Of a stretch of DNA of 35,488 bases, positions 10,560 to 18,015 are shown in pieces. The DNA is taken from assembly GCA_937910905.1 (NCBI GenBank), contig CALEPV010000092.1, positions 1 through 35,488 on the forward strand. Direction: 5' to 3'. Source of the DNA: an uncultured Prevotellaceae bacterium (lineage in GTDB: Bacteria > Bacteroidota > Bacteroidia > Bacteroidales > Bacteroidaceae). The position numbers and the translations under genes are program-made. The notes below the pieces were generated by a model, which had not been told where the DNA came from, made no database searches, and saw only the letters and a list, made by a program, of their open reading frames with translations. Position 1 is the first letter of the stretch, and the number at the start of each line of letters is the position of its first letter.

Positions 10560-12125
10560 TCACTTCAGCACTAACGGAGCCTCGCGGCTGCCGTTTGGGG
10601 CTCGTATGCGGAGGCATTGCGAGAGTGTCGGTGCGATGGCAGCCGCACTCACGGGGGTGCTGATACGCTCTGAAACGACGTTGGCACCCAGGAAGAACAA
10701 TGGGTAGGCCGTGTAAGCCTGACCCGCAGATACGTATGTACGTCCATTCTCGGCCTCAACACGCCAGCCGGGATTAACCTCTATGAGTATGTCGCCAGAG
10801 CATGAGGCGTTCCACCCTGCCCTGACGCGGTTGATGCCGTCGGCCCAAGCATCGATAATCAGGCGCTGCGACGTGTAGATTTCACGTACGCCCGACATCT
10901 GCGACAAGAAGTCCTCGCTGCGTGTCAGCACCTCCACGATGTTGAGCTGGCGCTGTTCTATCAATGTGTGGTCCAGATATATCTGACCGCCGTAGGTGGC
11001 CTCGACATACTGAGCCTGCCCGTAGAGCGCACTCAGGTACATGTTGAGAAGCATGGCCGCACGAGCCATCGAGAATGTGCCGGTGGGAATGCGGTAGGAT
11101 GCGAAATCGATGTCGGCAGCATCGCTGTCGGCATAGCCTGTCGACGATACCACCACCAGCATGTGCTCCTTGCCTGTAACGGCCTCCACGGACTTGAGTA
11201 TGCGGGCTATGGCGTGGTCGAGGCGCACGTATGTGTCCTGCATCTCGGCCGGATGACTCACCACGGACTGATGGTCGAAGTTGCCGGCATAGAGCCCGAT
11301 GTTCAGCAGGTCGGGCGTACGGTCGCGGCCGATAGCACATCCCGCCAGACAAGCATCGACGAATTGTGCCACCTCATCGTTGACCAGAGCCGAGCTCTTC
11401 AGCTGGCGGTAGCGACGGTCGCCTGCGAACTTATGCTCGAAGGGTTTGGTCTTCTCCGACGATGCGCTGTGGAAGTAGTGGAAGTCGCCGAGGGCACCGT
11501 CCCACCACGGTGTCCACTCCATCTTGCCTATGCGCTGGGCCAGTCCCTCGCTGCGGCCATAGACGTCGGCCCAGTAAGGATAGTCCTTGCCATAGTATGT
11601 GGTACCGCTCCACGCTCCGATCTGGTCGTTCAGCCAGTAAGCCCCGTCAGCGATATGACCGGCAAGCAGCACAGCCATGTCCCGCTCCGGTGCGATGCTG
11701 ATGACCATTGAGAGCTGGCCTGTAGCCATCTCCAGCTCATCGCTCAGCGTGGTGGTGAGCAGGCTGGCTGGCGAAGTCTTCTCGTGTGTCTGATGCCCTG
11801 CGTAGCGGGAATCGTCCACGCAGAACACAGGCTGGAGCGTCTGCCTCGACAGCCACGACAACGCCGGAATACCATTGTCGAACGGCACCGCACCCGTTAT
11901 CATGCACGCTGAAGCGGAAGCACGGTCGGGCGTGCGGAACGGTTGCTGGCAGTCGTTGTAGTATCTGGCCTCACGCATCAAGCGCTTGAAGCCGTCCTCA
12001 CCGTAGAGCGGAGCGAAGGCTTCCAGGTAGTCCGTGCGCAACTGGTCGACAACGATGTTGACCACTATACGCGGCAGTTCGGGCGATGTCTGAGCATCGA
12101 CACCGGCCAGCACCATCAGTGCCAT
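10560..12125 (-). CDS. Alkaline-phosphatase-superfamily protein lacking the catalytic residues
   Basis: This protein of at least 521 residues has the fold signatures of the PafA/type I phosphodiesterase group: VVNIVVDQLRTDYLEAF (metal-site Asp D27), GEDGFKRLMREARYYNDC, MITGAVPFDNGI, and EMQDTYVRLDHAIARIL. The expected functional residues appear lost. The nucleophile position relative to D27 and the TG motif is R68 rather than Thr. The D-x-x-G-H zinc motif reads GNFDH. The DHG motif reads STGY. The late His before the PLFF segment is absent. It is probably an exported pseudoenzyme. The N-terminus is uncertain: the frame continues upstream of ATG 12125 with a plausible signal peptide NRLLSSLMALMVLAGVDAQ but no ATG, GTG or TTG near it. 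It lies between a DUF4105 gene and secA. Confidence 0.75.
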   Translation of the reverse strand: MALMVLAGVDAQTSPELPRIVVNIVVDQLRTDYLEAFAPLYGEDGFKRLMREARYYNDCQQPFRTPDRASASACMITGAVPFDNGIPALSWLSRQTLQPVFCVDDSRYAGHQTHEKTSPASLLTTTLSDELEMATGQLSMVISIAPERDMAVLLAGHIADGAYWLNDQIGAWSGTTYYGKDYPYWADVYGRSEGLAQRIGKMEWTPWWDGALGDFHYFHSASSEKTKPFEHKFAGDRRYRQLKSSALVNDEVAQFVDACLAGCAIGRDRTPDLLNIGLYAGNFDHQSVVSHPAEMQDTYVRLDHAIARILKSVEAVTGKEHMLVVVSSTGYADSDAADIDFASYRIPTGTFSMARAAMLLNMYLSALYGQAQYVEATYGGQIYLDHTLIEQRQLNIVEVLTRSEDFLSQMSGVREIYTSQRLIIDAWADGINRVRAGWNASCSGDILIEVNPGWRVEAENGRTYVSAGQAYTAYPLFFLGANVVSERISTPVSAAAIAPTLSQCLRIRAPNGSREAPLVLK

Positions 12126-12144
12126 CAGGGATGACAGCAGGCGG

Positions 12145-13374
12145 TTACGACTTATGATTGCGGAGTGAGCCGTGGCGAGTGAGGATTAAGTGTACTATTG
12201 AACGTAGGAGGAATGCCACCGTGAGCGGCAGTATCAGCGCGCTGAACGACTGATGCAGCAGGGGCATACCAATCAGAAATATGCCCAGCAAAACACATGC
12301 CACAGTATGATACTGGTGCCGCAACATGCGTCGGTCGGCCTGCACGACCCACCACAGGAACACCAGCGGCAGCGGATTGAGCACCCACACCTGCCAGTTG
12401 CTGCCCACCGTGGGATGCGTGGAGAACAGGACCATGAACGTTATGACGATACCCATGATGCCCTGCAATGCGAGCGTCAGCGCATCCACAGGCCAGCAGA
12501 GCTTGCGCCGGCGCAGCTCCCAGACGTTCACCAGCAGCGACAGCGCCACCACTATCCATCCGAGCGCACGGGGCGAAACGGAGAACGACGACAGGCTGTC
12601 GGCCTCCCGCTGCTGAGCCTGCACATTGGCTGCCAGCAGCTCATTAGTCTCCTTGACCAGCGGACGGAATGCGCCTCGCACCGAACATATCATAGCACTG
12701 TCGGCATAGCGCATCAGGTACTCCGGCAGGAACATCTCCTCGTGCTGGCCTATCAGCGTATCGGCCTCGGCACCCAGCAGCAGGTCGTTGCCTTCCTGAG
12801 CCCAGGGGTGGAGGCGTGTGTACTGGTGCACCATCTGCCGATAGGTGTAGCGCGGCCGGCGCACAGGATATACCACAGCACCGTCCACGTGCGTCTCAAT
12901 CATGTCGCGCGATTTGGTGGTGCAGTTGTTCGTGAAGAAGTTGTAGCGGTACACGCGGTTCTGGGGCAGGCAGTTGGCCCACAGGTCCCGCACCAGCGTA
13001 TCGGCCTCGTAGGGCTGAAGGTTGAGTACCTGCTCCGTGACCGACGAGCCTCGCTGCCTGTATTCCTCCATGAACAGTCCGAAGTCCACGGGCAGCACCA
13101 TGTAGTCGGTCTCGCCCAGGGCGAACCGCCACGCGAAGTGTGACGTGCTGAAATCGAACACTCCATAGTTGAACACCACGTCGTAGGGGCGCGGCACACT
13201 ACCACGCACACGCAGACCCGTGTGTCCATAGAGTTCATACGTCTCCTGCCCGGGTGAGCATGTGACCAGACTCACCGTCACCGTGCTGTCCACCACTTCA
13301 GCACTTGCCGGTAGCCCGAACAGCATCATGCAAGCTGCCACAAGCATGGCATATATAATAAGTATACGCTTCAT
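12145..13374 (-). CDS. DUF4105 membrane protein
   Basis: This 409-residue protein has a signal or anchor segment (MKRILIIYAMLVAACMMLFGLPASA) and a DUF4105 domain (about 30-260) with YELYGHTGLRV, FNYGVFDF, FALGETDYMVLP and YNFFTNNCTTKSRDMIE. The H and C residues in these motifs are characteristic of the family and suggest a papain/NlpC-like fold, though activity is unproven. The C-terminal third has four or five membrane helices (SPRALGWIVVALSLLV onwards). ATG 13374 is chosen because the -7 box sits immediately upstream and excludes the earlier start at 13407. The stop lies 19 bases before the next ATG, so it likely leads an operon with the pseudo-phosphatase and perhaps secA. Confidence 0.9.
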   Translation of the reverse strand: MKRILIIYAMLVAACMMLFGLPASAEVVDSTVTVSLVTCSPGQETYELYGHTGLRVRGSVPRPYDVVFNYGVFDFSTSHFAWRFALGETDYMVLPVDFGLFMEEYRQRGSSVTEQVLNLQPYEADTLVRDLWANCLPQNRVYRYNFFTNNCTTKSRDMIETHVDGAVVYPVRRPRYTYRQMVHQYTRLHPWAQEGNDLLLGAEADTLIGQHEEMFLPEYLMRYADSAMICSVRGAFRPLVKETNELLAANVQAQQREADSLSSFSVSPRALGWIVVALSLLVNVWELRRRKLCWPVDALTLALQGIMGIVITFMVLFSTHPTVGSNWQVWVLNPLPLVFLWWVVQADRRMLRHQYHTVACVLLGIFLIGMPLLHQSFSALILPLTVAFLLRSIVHLILTRHGSLRNHKS

Positions 13375-13382
13375 TGGCGGCG

Positions 13383-13390
13383 CAAAGGTA
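13383..13390 (-). promoter_or_regulatory. -7 box (TACCTTTG) giving a near-leaderless DUF4105 transcript
   Basis: Exact TAnnTTTG match with only 8 bases between the box and ATG 13374. If transcription starts about 7 bases after the box, the mRNA has essentially no leader and no room for a ribosome binding site. Confidence 0.7.
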
Positions 13391-13485
13391 CAAAGTTTCA
13401 TCGACAACAGAGGCCGTTTCGCTTATTTATTGTTAATTATCCCCCACTCATTGCACCTTTTGATAGATGAATTGCAAATATGTTG

Positions 13486-13493
13486 TACCTTTG
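13486..13493 (+). promoter_or_regulatory. -7 box (TACCTTTG) giving a near-leaderless coaX transcript
   Basis: Exact TAnnTTTG match with 9 bases to ATG 13503. It is divergent from the box at 13383-13390, with about 95 bases between the two. Confidence 0.7.
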
Positions 13494-13502
13494 CAGCCGT
13501 TT

Positions 13503-14261
13503 ATGAATGCAGTCATAGATATTGGCAACAGCCGGACCAAGATAGTCGTATTCGATGGCGACGCGGTTGCGGCAGAACAGTCGGTGCAGGGTCATACGTT
13601 GGCTCATGCGCCGTTGCTATTTGCCGAGCACAACGTCACCGACGCCATAATCAGCAGCGTCGTGGACCTGTCGGAGTCGCTGACTGAAGAGCTGTCCAGG
13701 CTGCAGGCACAATGCGCCCTGGCACACCCTATACTGCACTTCAACGCCTCCACGCCCATTCCCCTGCACAATGCCTACCGCACCCCTGCCTCGCTAGGTG
13801 CCGACCGTCTGGCGGCAGCTGTGGGAGCATGGATGCAATGCCAAGGCAAGCCGCTGCTGATCATCGATGCCGGCAGTTGCATCACCTTCGACATGGTATC
13901 GCAGGAAGGCACATATCTGGGCGGCAACATCTCGCCAGGCCTACAGGCCCGGCTGCGCGCCATCGACGACTACTTCCCGCGGCTGCCTCTCGTAGCGGCC
14001 CACGGTGACCTGCCTGAACTGGGCTACGACACCGAGACAGCCATACGGGCAGGCGTGGTGATGGGTATGCGCCACGAGATAGAAGGCTATATCCGACACT
14101 TTGCCAGCCGGCTGCCCGACCTGCACGTATACATCACAGGCGGCGATGCCTTGGACCTGACGACGCATCCCGATGCCACACTGCTGACCGACACCCACCT
14201 AGTGGCCAAGGGACTGAATTGCATACTGAACTACAACATCCGACTATCACAACCACAATGA
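13503..14261 (+). CDS. coaX: CoaX, type III pantothenate kinase
   Basis: This 252-residue protein phosphorylates pantothenate, the first step of coenzyme A synthesis. Type III motifs are all visible: DIGNSRTK (6-13) for phosphate binding, TPASLGADRLAAA, IIDAGSCITFD, LGGNISPGLQARLRA, and ITGGDA. Length and order fit the ASKHA-fold CoaX family. ATG 13503 is the start because it begins the DIGNSRTK domain and follows the promoter directly; an in-frame ATG at 13467 lies upstream of the -7 box. The stop overlaps the next start (ATGA at 14258-14261), so translation of the outer-membrane-protein gene is coupled. Confidence 0.96.
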   Translation: MNAVIDIGNSRTKIVVFDGDAVAAEQSVQGHTLAHAPLLFAEHNVTDAIISSVVDLSESLTEELSRLQAQCALAHPILHFNASTPIPLHNAYRTPASLGADRLAAAVGAWMQCQGKPLLIIDAGSCITFDMVSQEGTYLGGNISPGLQARLRAIDDYFPRLPLVAAHGDLPELGYDTETAIRAGVVMGMRHEIEGYIRHFASRLPDLHVYITGGDALDLTTHPDATLLTDTHLVAKGLNCILNYNIRLSQPQ

Positions 14262-15565
14262 GCCGAATCAGAATAGTACTTTCCATCATCGTCTGCAGCT
14301 GCGTCGCAGCAATGCACGCACAGAGCGGCGGCACCAGTTCATCGTACTCACGCTTCGGAATGGGCCTGCTGAACGACCAGTCGCAGAGCTTCAACCGCAA
14401 CATGGGAGGAGTAGGCCAAGGCCTGCGCTACGGAACTAGAGTCAACAAGCAGAACCCTGCCAGCTACTCGGCAATAGACTCGCTATCGTTCATCTTAGAT
14501 GTCGGTATGAGCCTGCAGCGCACCCGCTACTCTCTGGACAGCGAGATGCAGACGTACGACAATACCGCCTTCGACCACATCAGCGCCGGATGGCGCATAT
14601 TCCCGCACGTCGGCATGAGCATTGGTGTGGTGCCCTTCTCTTCCATCGGCTACAACTTCAGCCAGCAGAACGATGTGGTGCTGGGCATCTACAACCAGCA
14701 GACAGCCACCCAGACAATATCCTACTACGGCGACGGAGGCCTGCACGATGCATACCTCGGTGTCGGCTGGGAGCCCCTGAAGAACATCTCCATTGGTGCC
14801 AACATTGGCTACATGTGGGGCAACGTGAACCATCAGGTCCTACAGTCGTTTGCCGAGAACGGCACCAGCAGCAGCTCGTACAGCAGTCTCAGCACCTACT
14901 ACAAGGCTTCCCTCAAGACGTGGAAGGCCGAGCTGGGTGTGCAGTACCAGTACCCGCTGAACGCCGACGACGAGCTGACCTTAGGCGCCACCGTAGGCCT
15001 GGGACACAAGATTGGCTCAGACGCCTCACTGCTGCGCACCACCCAGAGCGGCGACACGATACAGCAGACAGTACCGAAAGCCTTTCAGCTGCCTATGACC
15101 TACAGCATAGGTGCAGCATGGCGGCACGACCAGCAGCTCACCATAGCTGCCGACGTGACCTACGAGCCCTGGGCATCGTGCACAGCGCCGCAGCTGCAGT
15201 CCAACGGCATCTATGCCGCCACCAAGGATGCCTACAAGAACCATCTGCGAGTGAATGCTGGCGTGGAGTACGTGCCTGAGCGCTACAGCCCACAGTACCA
15301 CCGCAGAGTCAACTACCGTGCCGGCTTGTACTATTCGTCGCCCTACATGAAGGTCAATGGCGCCGACGGGCCACGCGAGTATGGCATCACAGCAGGTCTG
15401 GGACTACCCATACAGAACAGCTGGAACAACCGCTCGACAGTCAACATCGGCGTGCAGTGGGTAAGGCGCGAGGCCGGCAGCAACCTCATCACCGAGAACC
15501 AGTTCCGTATCAACGTAAGCATCACTTTCTGCGAGACTTGGTTCCACAAGTGGAAATTCCTCTAA
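14258..15565 (+). CDS. Putative outer-membrane beta-barrel protein
   Basis: This 435-residue protein has a signal peptide (MSRIRIVLSIIVCSCVAAMHAQ). The mature part begins SSYSRFGMGLLNDQSQSFNRNMGGVGQGLRYGTRVNKQNPASYSAIDSLSF, a pattern seen in FadL/TodX-like and related Bacteroidota barrel proteins. It then shows alternating aromatic and Gly strands, including repeated GVGWEPLKNISIGANIGYMWG-type hairpins. It ends with an aromatic-rich strand. It is translationally coupled to coaX and followed 6 bases later by the LptC-like lipoprotein gene, which suggests a role in outer-membrane assembly or lipid traffic. Specific substrate unknown. Confidence 0.75.
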   Translation: MSRIRIVLSIIVCSCVAAMHAQSGGTSSSYSRFGMGLLNDQSQSFNRNMGGVGQGLRYGTRVNKQNPASYSAIDSLSFILDVGMSLQRTRYSLDSEMQTYDNTAFDHISAGWRIFPHVGMSIGVVPFSSIGYNFSQQNDVVLGIYNQQTATQTISYYGDGGLHDAYLGVGWEPLKNISIGANIGYMWGNVNHQVLQSFAENGTSSSSYSSLSTYYKASLKTWKAELGVQYQYPLNADDELTLGATVGLGHKIGSDASLLRTTQSGDTIQQTVPKAFQLPMTYSIGAAWRHDQQLTIAADVTYEPWASCTAPQLQSNGIYAATKDAYKNHLRVNAGVEYVPERYSPQYHRRVNYRAGLYYSSPYMKVNGADGPREYGITAGLGLPIQNSWNNRSTVNIGVQWVRREAGSNLITENQFRINVSITFCETWFHKWKFL

Positions 15566-15571
15566 TCTAGC

Positions 15572-16279
15572 GTGGACACATCCGACTCTACCCCCCTACT
15601 CCGTCACACCCGCAGCCTGCTGGTTGCGGGTATGCTGGTATGTCTGAGCGTGATGGCTGCCTGCGACCAGGCGAAACAGCATATAGCACCAGCCGTGCAC
15701 GACAGCGATTCGCTGCCGTTCCTCACGGCGCACGGCATCAGCAACCTGATATCGGACTCGGGCACAATCAGCTATCGCATCATAGCCGAGGAGTGGAACA
15801 TCTACATCACCACGCCCCAGAAGTGGACATTCACCAAGGGTCTGTTCCTGGAGAAGTTCGACACAACGTTCCACGTAGAGTGGCACGTACAGGCCGACAC
15901 AGCCTACTGCCACGACAACCGGCTGTGGGAGCTGCGCGGACGTGTGGTGATACGCAACCGCGAAGGGACGCTGTTCCGCTCCGAAGAACTGTTCTGGGAT
16001 ATGGATGCCCACGAGATGTGGTCCACCCTGTTCATGCGCATCAACACTCCCGACGACGAGGAACTGACAGGCTACGAGTTCCACTCCGACGAGCAGATGA
16101 CACGCTATAACCTCATTAACTCAACTGGTCATACACCGTTCAACGACGACGAATCCACCGCGGCGCCCGACAGCACCGCGCAGGCCGGCACCAACAGTAC
16201 CGCTGCCGCGCCCAATGAAGCATCGGTGCGACAGCCGCTACGCGCGCCCGGCAAGCCACTCCACCCCCTAACACGATGA
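15572..16279 (+). CDS. lptC: LptC-like lipoprotein of LPS export
   Basis: This 235-residue protein starts at GTG 15572 with signal RSLLVAGMLVCLSVMAAC, a lipobox with Cys near residue 31. The body has the LptC/YrbK strand pattern: ISNLISDSGTISYRIIAEEWNIY, GLFLEKFDTTFHVEWHVQADTAYCHDNRLWELRGRVVIRNREGTLFRSEELFWD, and YEFHSDEQM. LptC carries LPS across the periplasm from the LptBFG transporter. The last 50 residues are Thr/Ala/Pro-rich and look disordered. Six bases separate it from the previous gene, and its stop overlaps the next start (ATGA, 16276-16279), so it is inside a tight envelope operon. Confidence 0.85.
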   Translation: MDTSDSTPLLRHTRSLLVAGMLVCLSVMAACDQAKQHIAPAVHDSDSLPFLTAHGISNLISDSGTISYRIIAEEWNIYITTPQKWTFTKGLFLEKFDTTFHVEWHVQADTAYCHDNRLWELRGRVVIRNREGTLFRSEELFWDMDAHEMWSTLFMRINTPDDEELTGYEFHSDEQMTRYNLINSTGHTPFNDDESTAAPDSTAQAGTNSTAAAPNEASVRQPLRAPGKPLHPLTR

Positions 16280-17547
16280 GCACACTCATTATAGAAATCA
16301 TCATAGTACTGGCATTCTCTGCCTTCTTTTCCGGCATGGAGATAGCCTTCGTGTCGAGCAACAAGCTACGCTTTGAGATGGACAAGGCCCAGAGCGGCTT
16401 TGGCGCACGCATCACAGCCAGGTTCTACCAGCACCCGAACAACTTCATCAGCACGCTACTGGTGGGCAACAATATAGCGCTTGTAATCTATGGCATACTG
16501 TTCGCCAAGCTGCTGGAGGAGCCGCTGACCAGTATCGGCATCACCGACGAATGGCTCAAGCTGCTGCTCCAGACCGTCATCTCAACCATCATCGTGCTGG
16601 TCACAGGTGAGTTCATACCGAAGACGCTGTTCAAGCTGAACCCCAACCGCACACTCACGTTCTTCGCTCCGCTGGCGTTCGTGTTCTATGTGCTGCTCTA
16701 CCCTATCTCCAAGTTCACCAGCGGGCTGGGCAAGTTCCTGCTGCGGCTGTTCGGTGTACGCATCTCGCACGCCGATACCGACAAGGCCTTCACCAAGGTG
16801 GACCTGGACTACCTGATACAGTCGTCCATCGACAGCACCGACGACGATACCGAGATTACCGACGAAGTAAAGATATTCCAGAACGCCCTGGACTTCAGCA
16901 ACTGCAAGGTGCGCGACTGCATTGTGCCGCGCACGGAGATCGTGGCAGTGGATGTCAAGGAGAGCCTGGACGTGTTGCGCGCACGCTTTGTTGAGAGCGG
17001 ATGCTCCAAGCTGATAGTCTACGACGGCGATGTGGACAATGTCCTGGGCTTCATACATTCGTCAGAGATGTTCCGCCTGAAGGCTGGCGACAACTGGACG
17101 GAGCACATACGCGAGGTGCCGATAGTACCCGAGACGATGACTGCCCAGAAGCTGATGCGTATGCTCATGCAGCAGAAGAAGTCCGTGGCTGTGGTGGTCG
17201 ACGAGTTCGGCGGCACCAGTGGCATCTGCACGCTTGAGGACCTAGTGGAGGAGATATTCGGCGAAATCGAGGACGAGCACGACCAGTCGGCCTACATAGC
17301 CCGCCGCCTGCCGGATGGCGACTACGAGCTGTCGGCACGCCTGGAGATTGAGCACGCCAACGAGCGACTGGGCATCGAGCTGCCCGAGAGCGACGACTAC
17401 CTCACCGTAGGCGGCCTGATTCTGAACGCCATAGGCCGTTTCCCGAAACTGAACGAAGTGCTTGACATCGGTCAGTTCCAGTTCAAAGTGCTCAAGAACA
17501 CCAGCACCAAGATTGAGTTGGTGCGACTTCACATCAAGGAAGATTAA
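16276..17547 (+). CDS. CNNM/CorC-like protein (GldE/HlyC type): DUF21, CBS pair, CorC_HlyC
   Basis: This 423-residue protein has an N-terminal DUF21/CNNM membrane domain (about 1-190) beginning IIEIIIVLAFSAFFSGMEIAFVSSNKLRFEMD, with GEFIPKTLFKLNPNRT. A CBS pair follows (about 205-330, with VRDCIVPRTEIVAVD and SVAVVVDEFGGTSGICTLEDLVEEIFGEIEDEHD). A C-terminal CorC_HlyC domain (YLTVGGLILNAIGRFPKLNEV) ends the protein. Homologues handle magnesium/cobalt efflux, and GldE in gliding Bacteroidota belongs to this architecture. No other gld genes are present, so the gliding role is not supported here. It is the last gene of the coaX-lptC run, followed by a structured intergenic region. Confidence 0.92.
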   Translation: MSTLIIEIIIVLAFSAFFSGMEIAFVSSNKLRFEMDKAQSGFGARITARFYQHPNNFISTLLVGNNIALVIYGILFAKLLEEPLTSIGITDEWLKLLLQTVISTIIVLVTGEFIPKTLFKLNPNRTLTFFAPLAFVFYVLLYPISKFTSGLGKFLLRLFGVRISHADTDKAFTKVDLDYLIQSSIDSTDDDTEITDEVKIFQNALDFSNCKVRDCIVPRTEIVAVDVKESLDVLRARFVESGCSKLIVYDGDVDNVLGFIHSSEMFRLKAGDNWTEHIREVPIVPETMTAQKLMRMLMQQKKSVAVVVDEFGGTSGICTLEDLVEEIFGEIEDEHDQSAYIARRLPDGDYELSARLEIEHANERLGIELPESDDYLTVGGLILNAIGRFPKLNEVLDIGQFQFKVLKNTSTKIELVRLHIKED

Positions 17548-17648
17548 GGCAAAAAGTGCGCTGCGACGCGGCTGGCGGAGAGCTGTATTGTGGCTCCCAA
17601 AATGCGGTGTTGCGAGAAGCATGGTGCTGCACCACGCCAAAAGCGGCT

Positions 17649-17686
17649 GTGCATCAGGCTTTGCGACTCACTTCAGCCTGGTGCAC
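17649..17686 (+). terminator. Terminator-like hairpin after the CorC-like gene
   Basis: GTGCATCAGGCT (17649-17660) pairs with AGCCTGGTGCAC (17675-17686) over 11 of 12 positions with a 14-nt loop. It lies about 100 bases after the stop and has no T-run. Confidence 0.45.
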
Positions 17687-17690
17687 GATG

Positions 17691-17754
17691 AAAATCACAA
17701 GTGTGAAACATAGAAATCACAAGTGTGATTTACAAAAACCACACTTGTGATTTT
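17691..17754. repeat. Two direct and one inverted copies of an AAATCACAAGTGTG element
   Basis: AAAATCACAAGTGTG at 17691-17705, near-palindrome AAATCACAAGTGTGATTT at 17714-17731, and the inverted copy CACACTTGTGATTTT at 17740-17754. Copy 3 can pair perfectly with copy 1 (15 bp) or copy 2 (14 bp), so two hairpins compete. Confidence 0.85.
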
Positions 17755-17839
17755 AGTCGTGCGCCGCGGTGAAGAGGGTCGTTTGTCGCATTGCAGAGGG
17801 TCGTGCTTTGCATTGCAGAAGGTCGTGCTTCGCATTCTC
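17752..17839 (+). repeat. Degenerate 22-bp tandem repeat, three to four units
   Basis: Units start at 17774, 17796 and 17818 with the shared core GGTCGTGCTTTGCATTGC (one or more substitutions per unit), and a weaker fourth unit precedes them at 17752. The unit is non-coding, and 22 bases is not a codon multiple. Confidence 0.75.
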
Positions 17840-17951
17840 CGATGCCGATGTACAGCATCAATTACACGCCAAAGAACCACAAAACCTGCAATAATAAGGT
17901 ATCTATAGGCAAATTTCACACCAAAACCGTGGCCATTAGGGGAAAAGTTCG

Positions 17952-17959
17952 TACCTTTG
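17952..17959 (+). promoter_or_regulatory. -7 box (TACCTTTG) for the PpiD/SurA-like gene
   Basis: Exact TAnnTTTG match 56 bases upstream of ATG 18016. No clear -33 TTTG. Confidence 0.65.
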
Positions 17960-18015
17960 TGCGCTTTTTAGGCAACCGACGAAACAAATAACAAATCAAT
18001 ACACACTATCACACA

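Larger units (their letters stand above)
17548..17951. other. Structured intergenic region between the CorC-like and PpiD-like genes
   Basis: Over 400 bases without a supported gene. It holds the terminator-like hairpin (17649-17686), the AAATCACAAGTGTG repeat set, and the 22-bp tandem array, in that order, before the ppiD-like promoter. Short frames crossing it have no family features. Confidence 0.6.

Noticed and set aside
16276..17547. Gliding motility protein GldE
   Set aside because: Domain order matches, but no other gld or T9SS core genes are present in the window; the general CNNM/CorC call is safer.
17774..17839. Possible small CRISPR array
   Set aside because: Units are directly adjacent with no spacers, are degenerate, and no cas gene is nearby.
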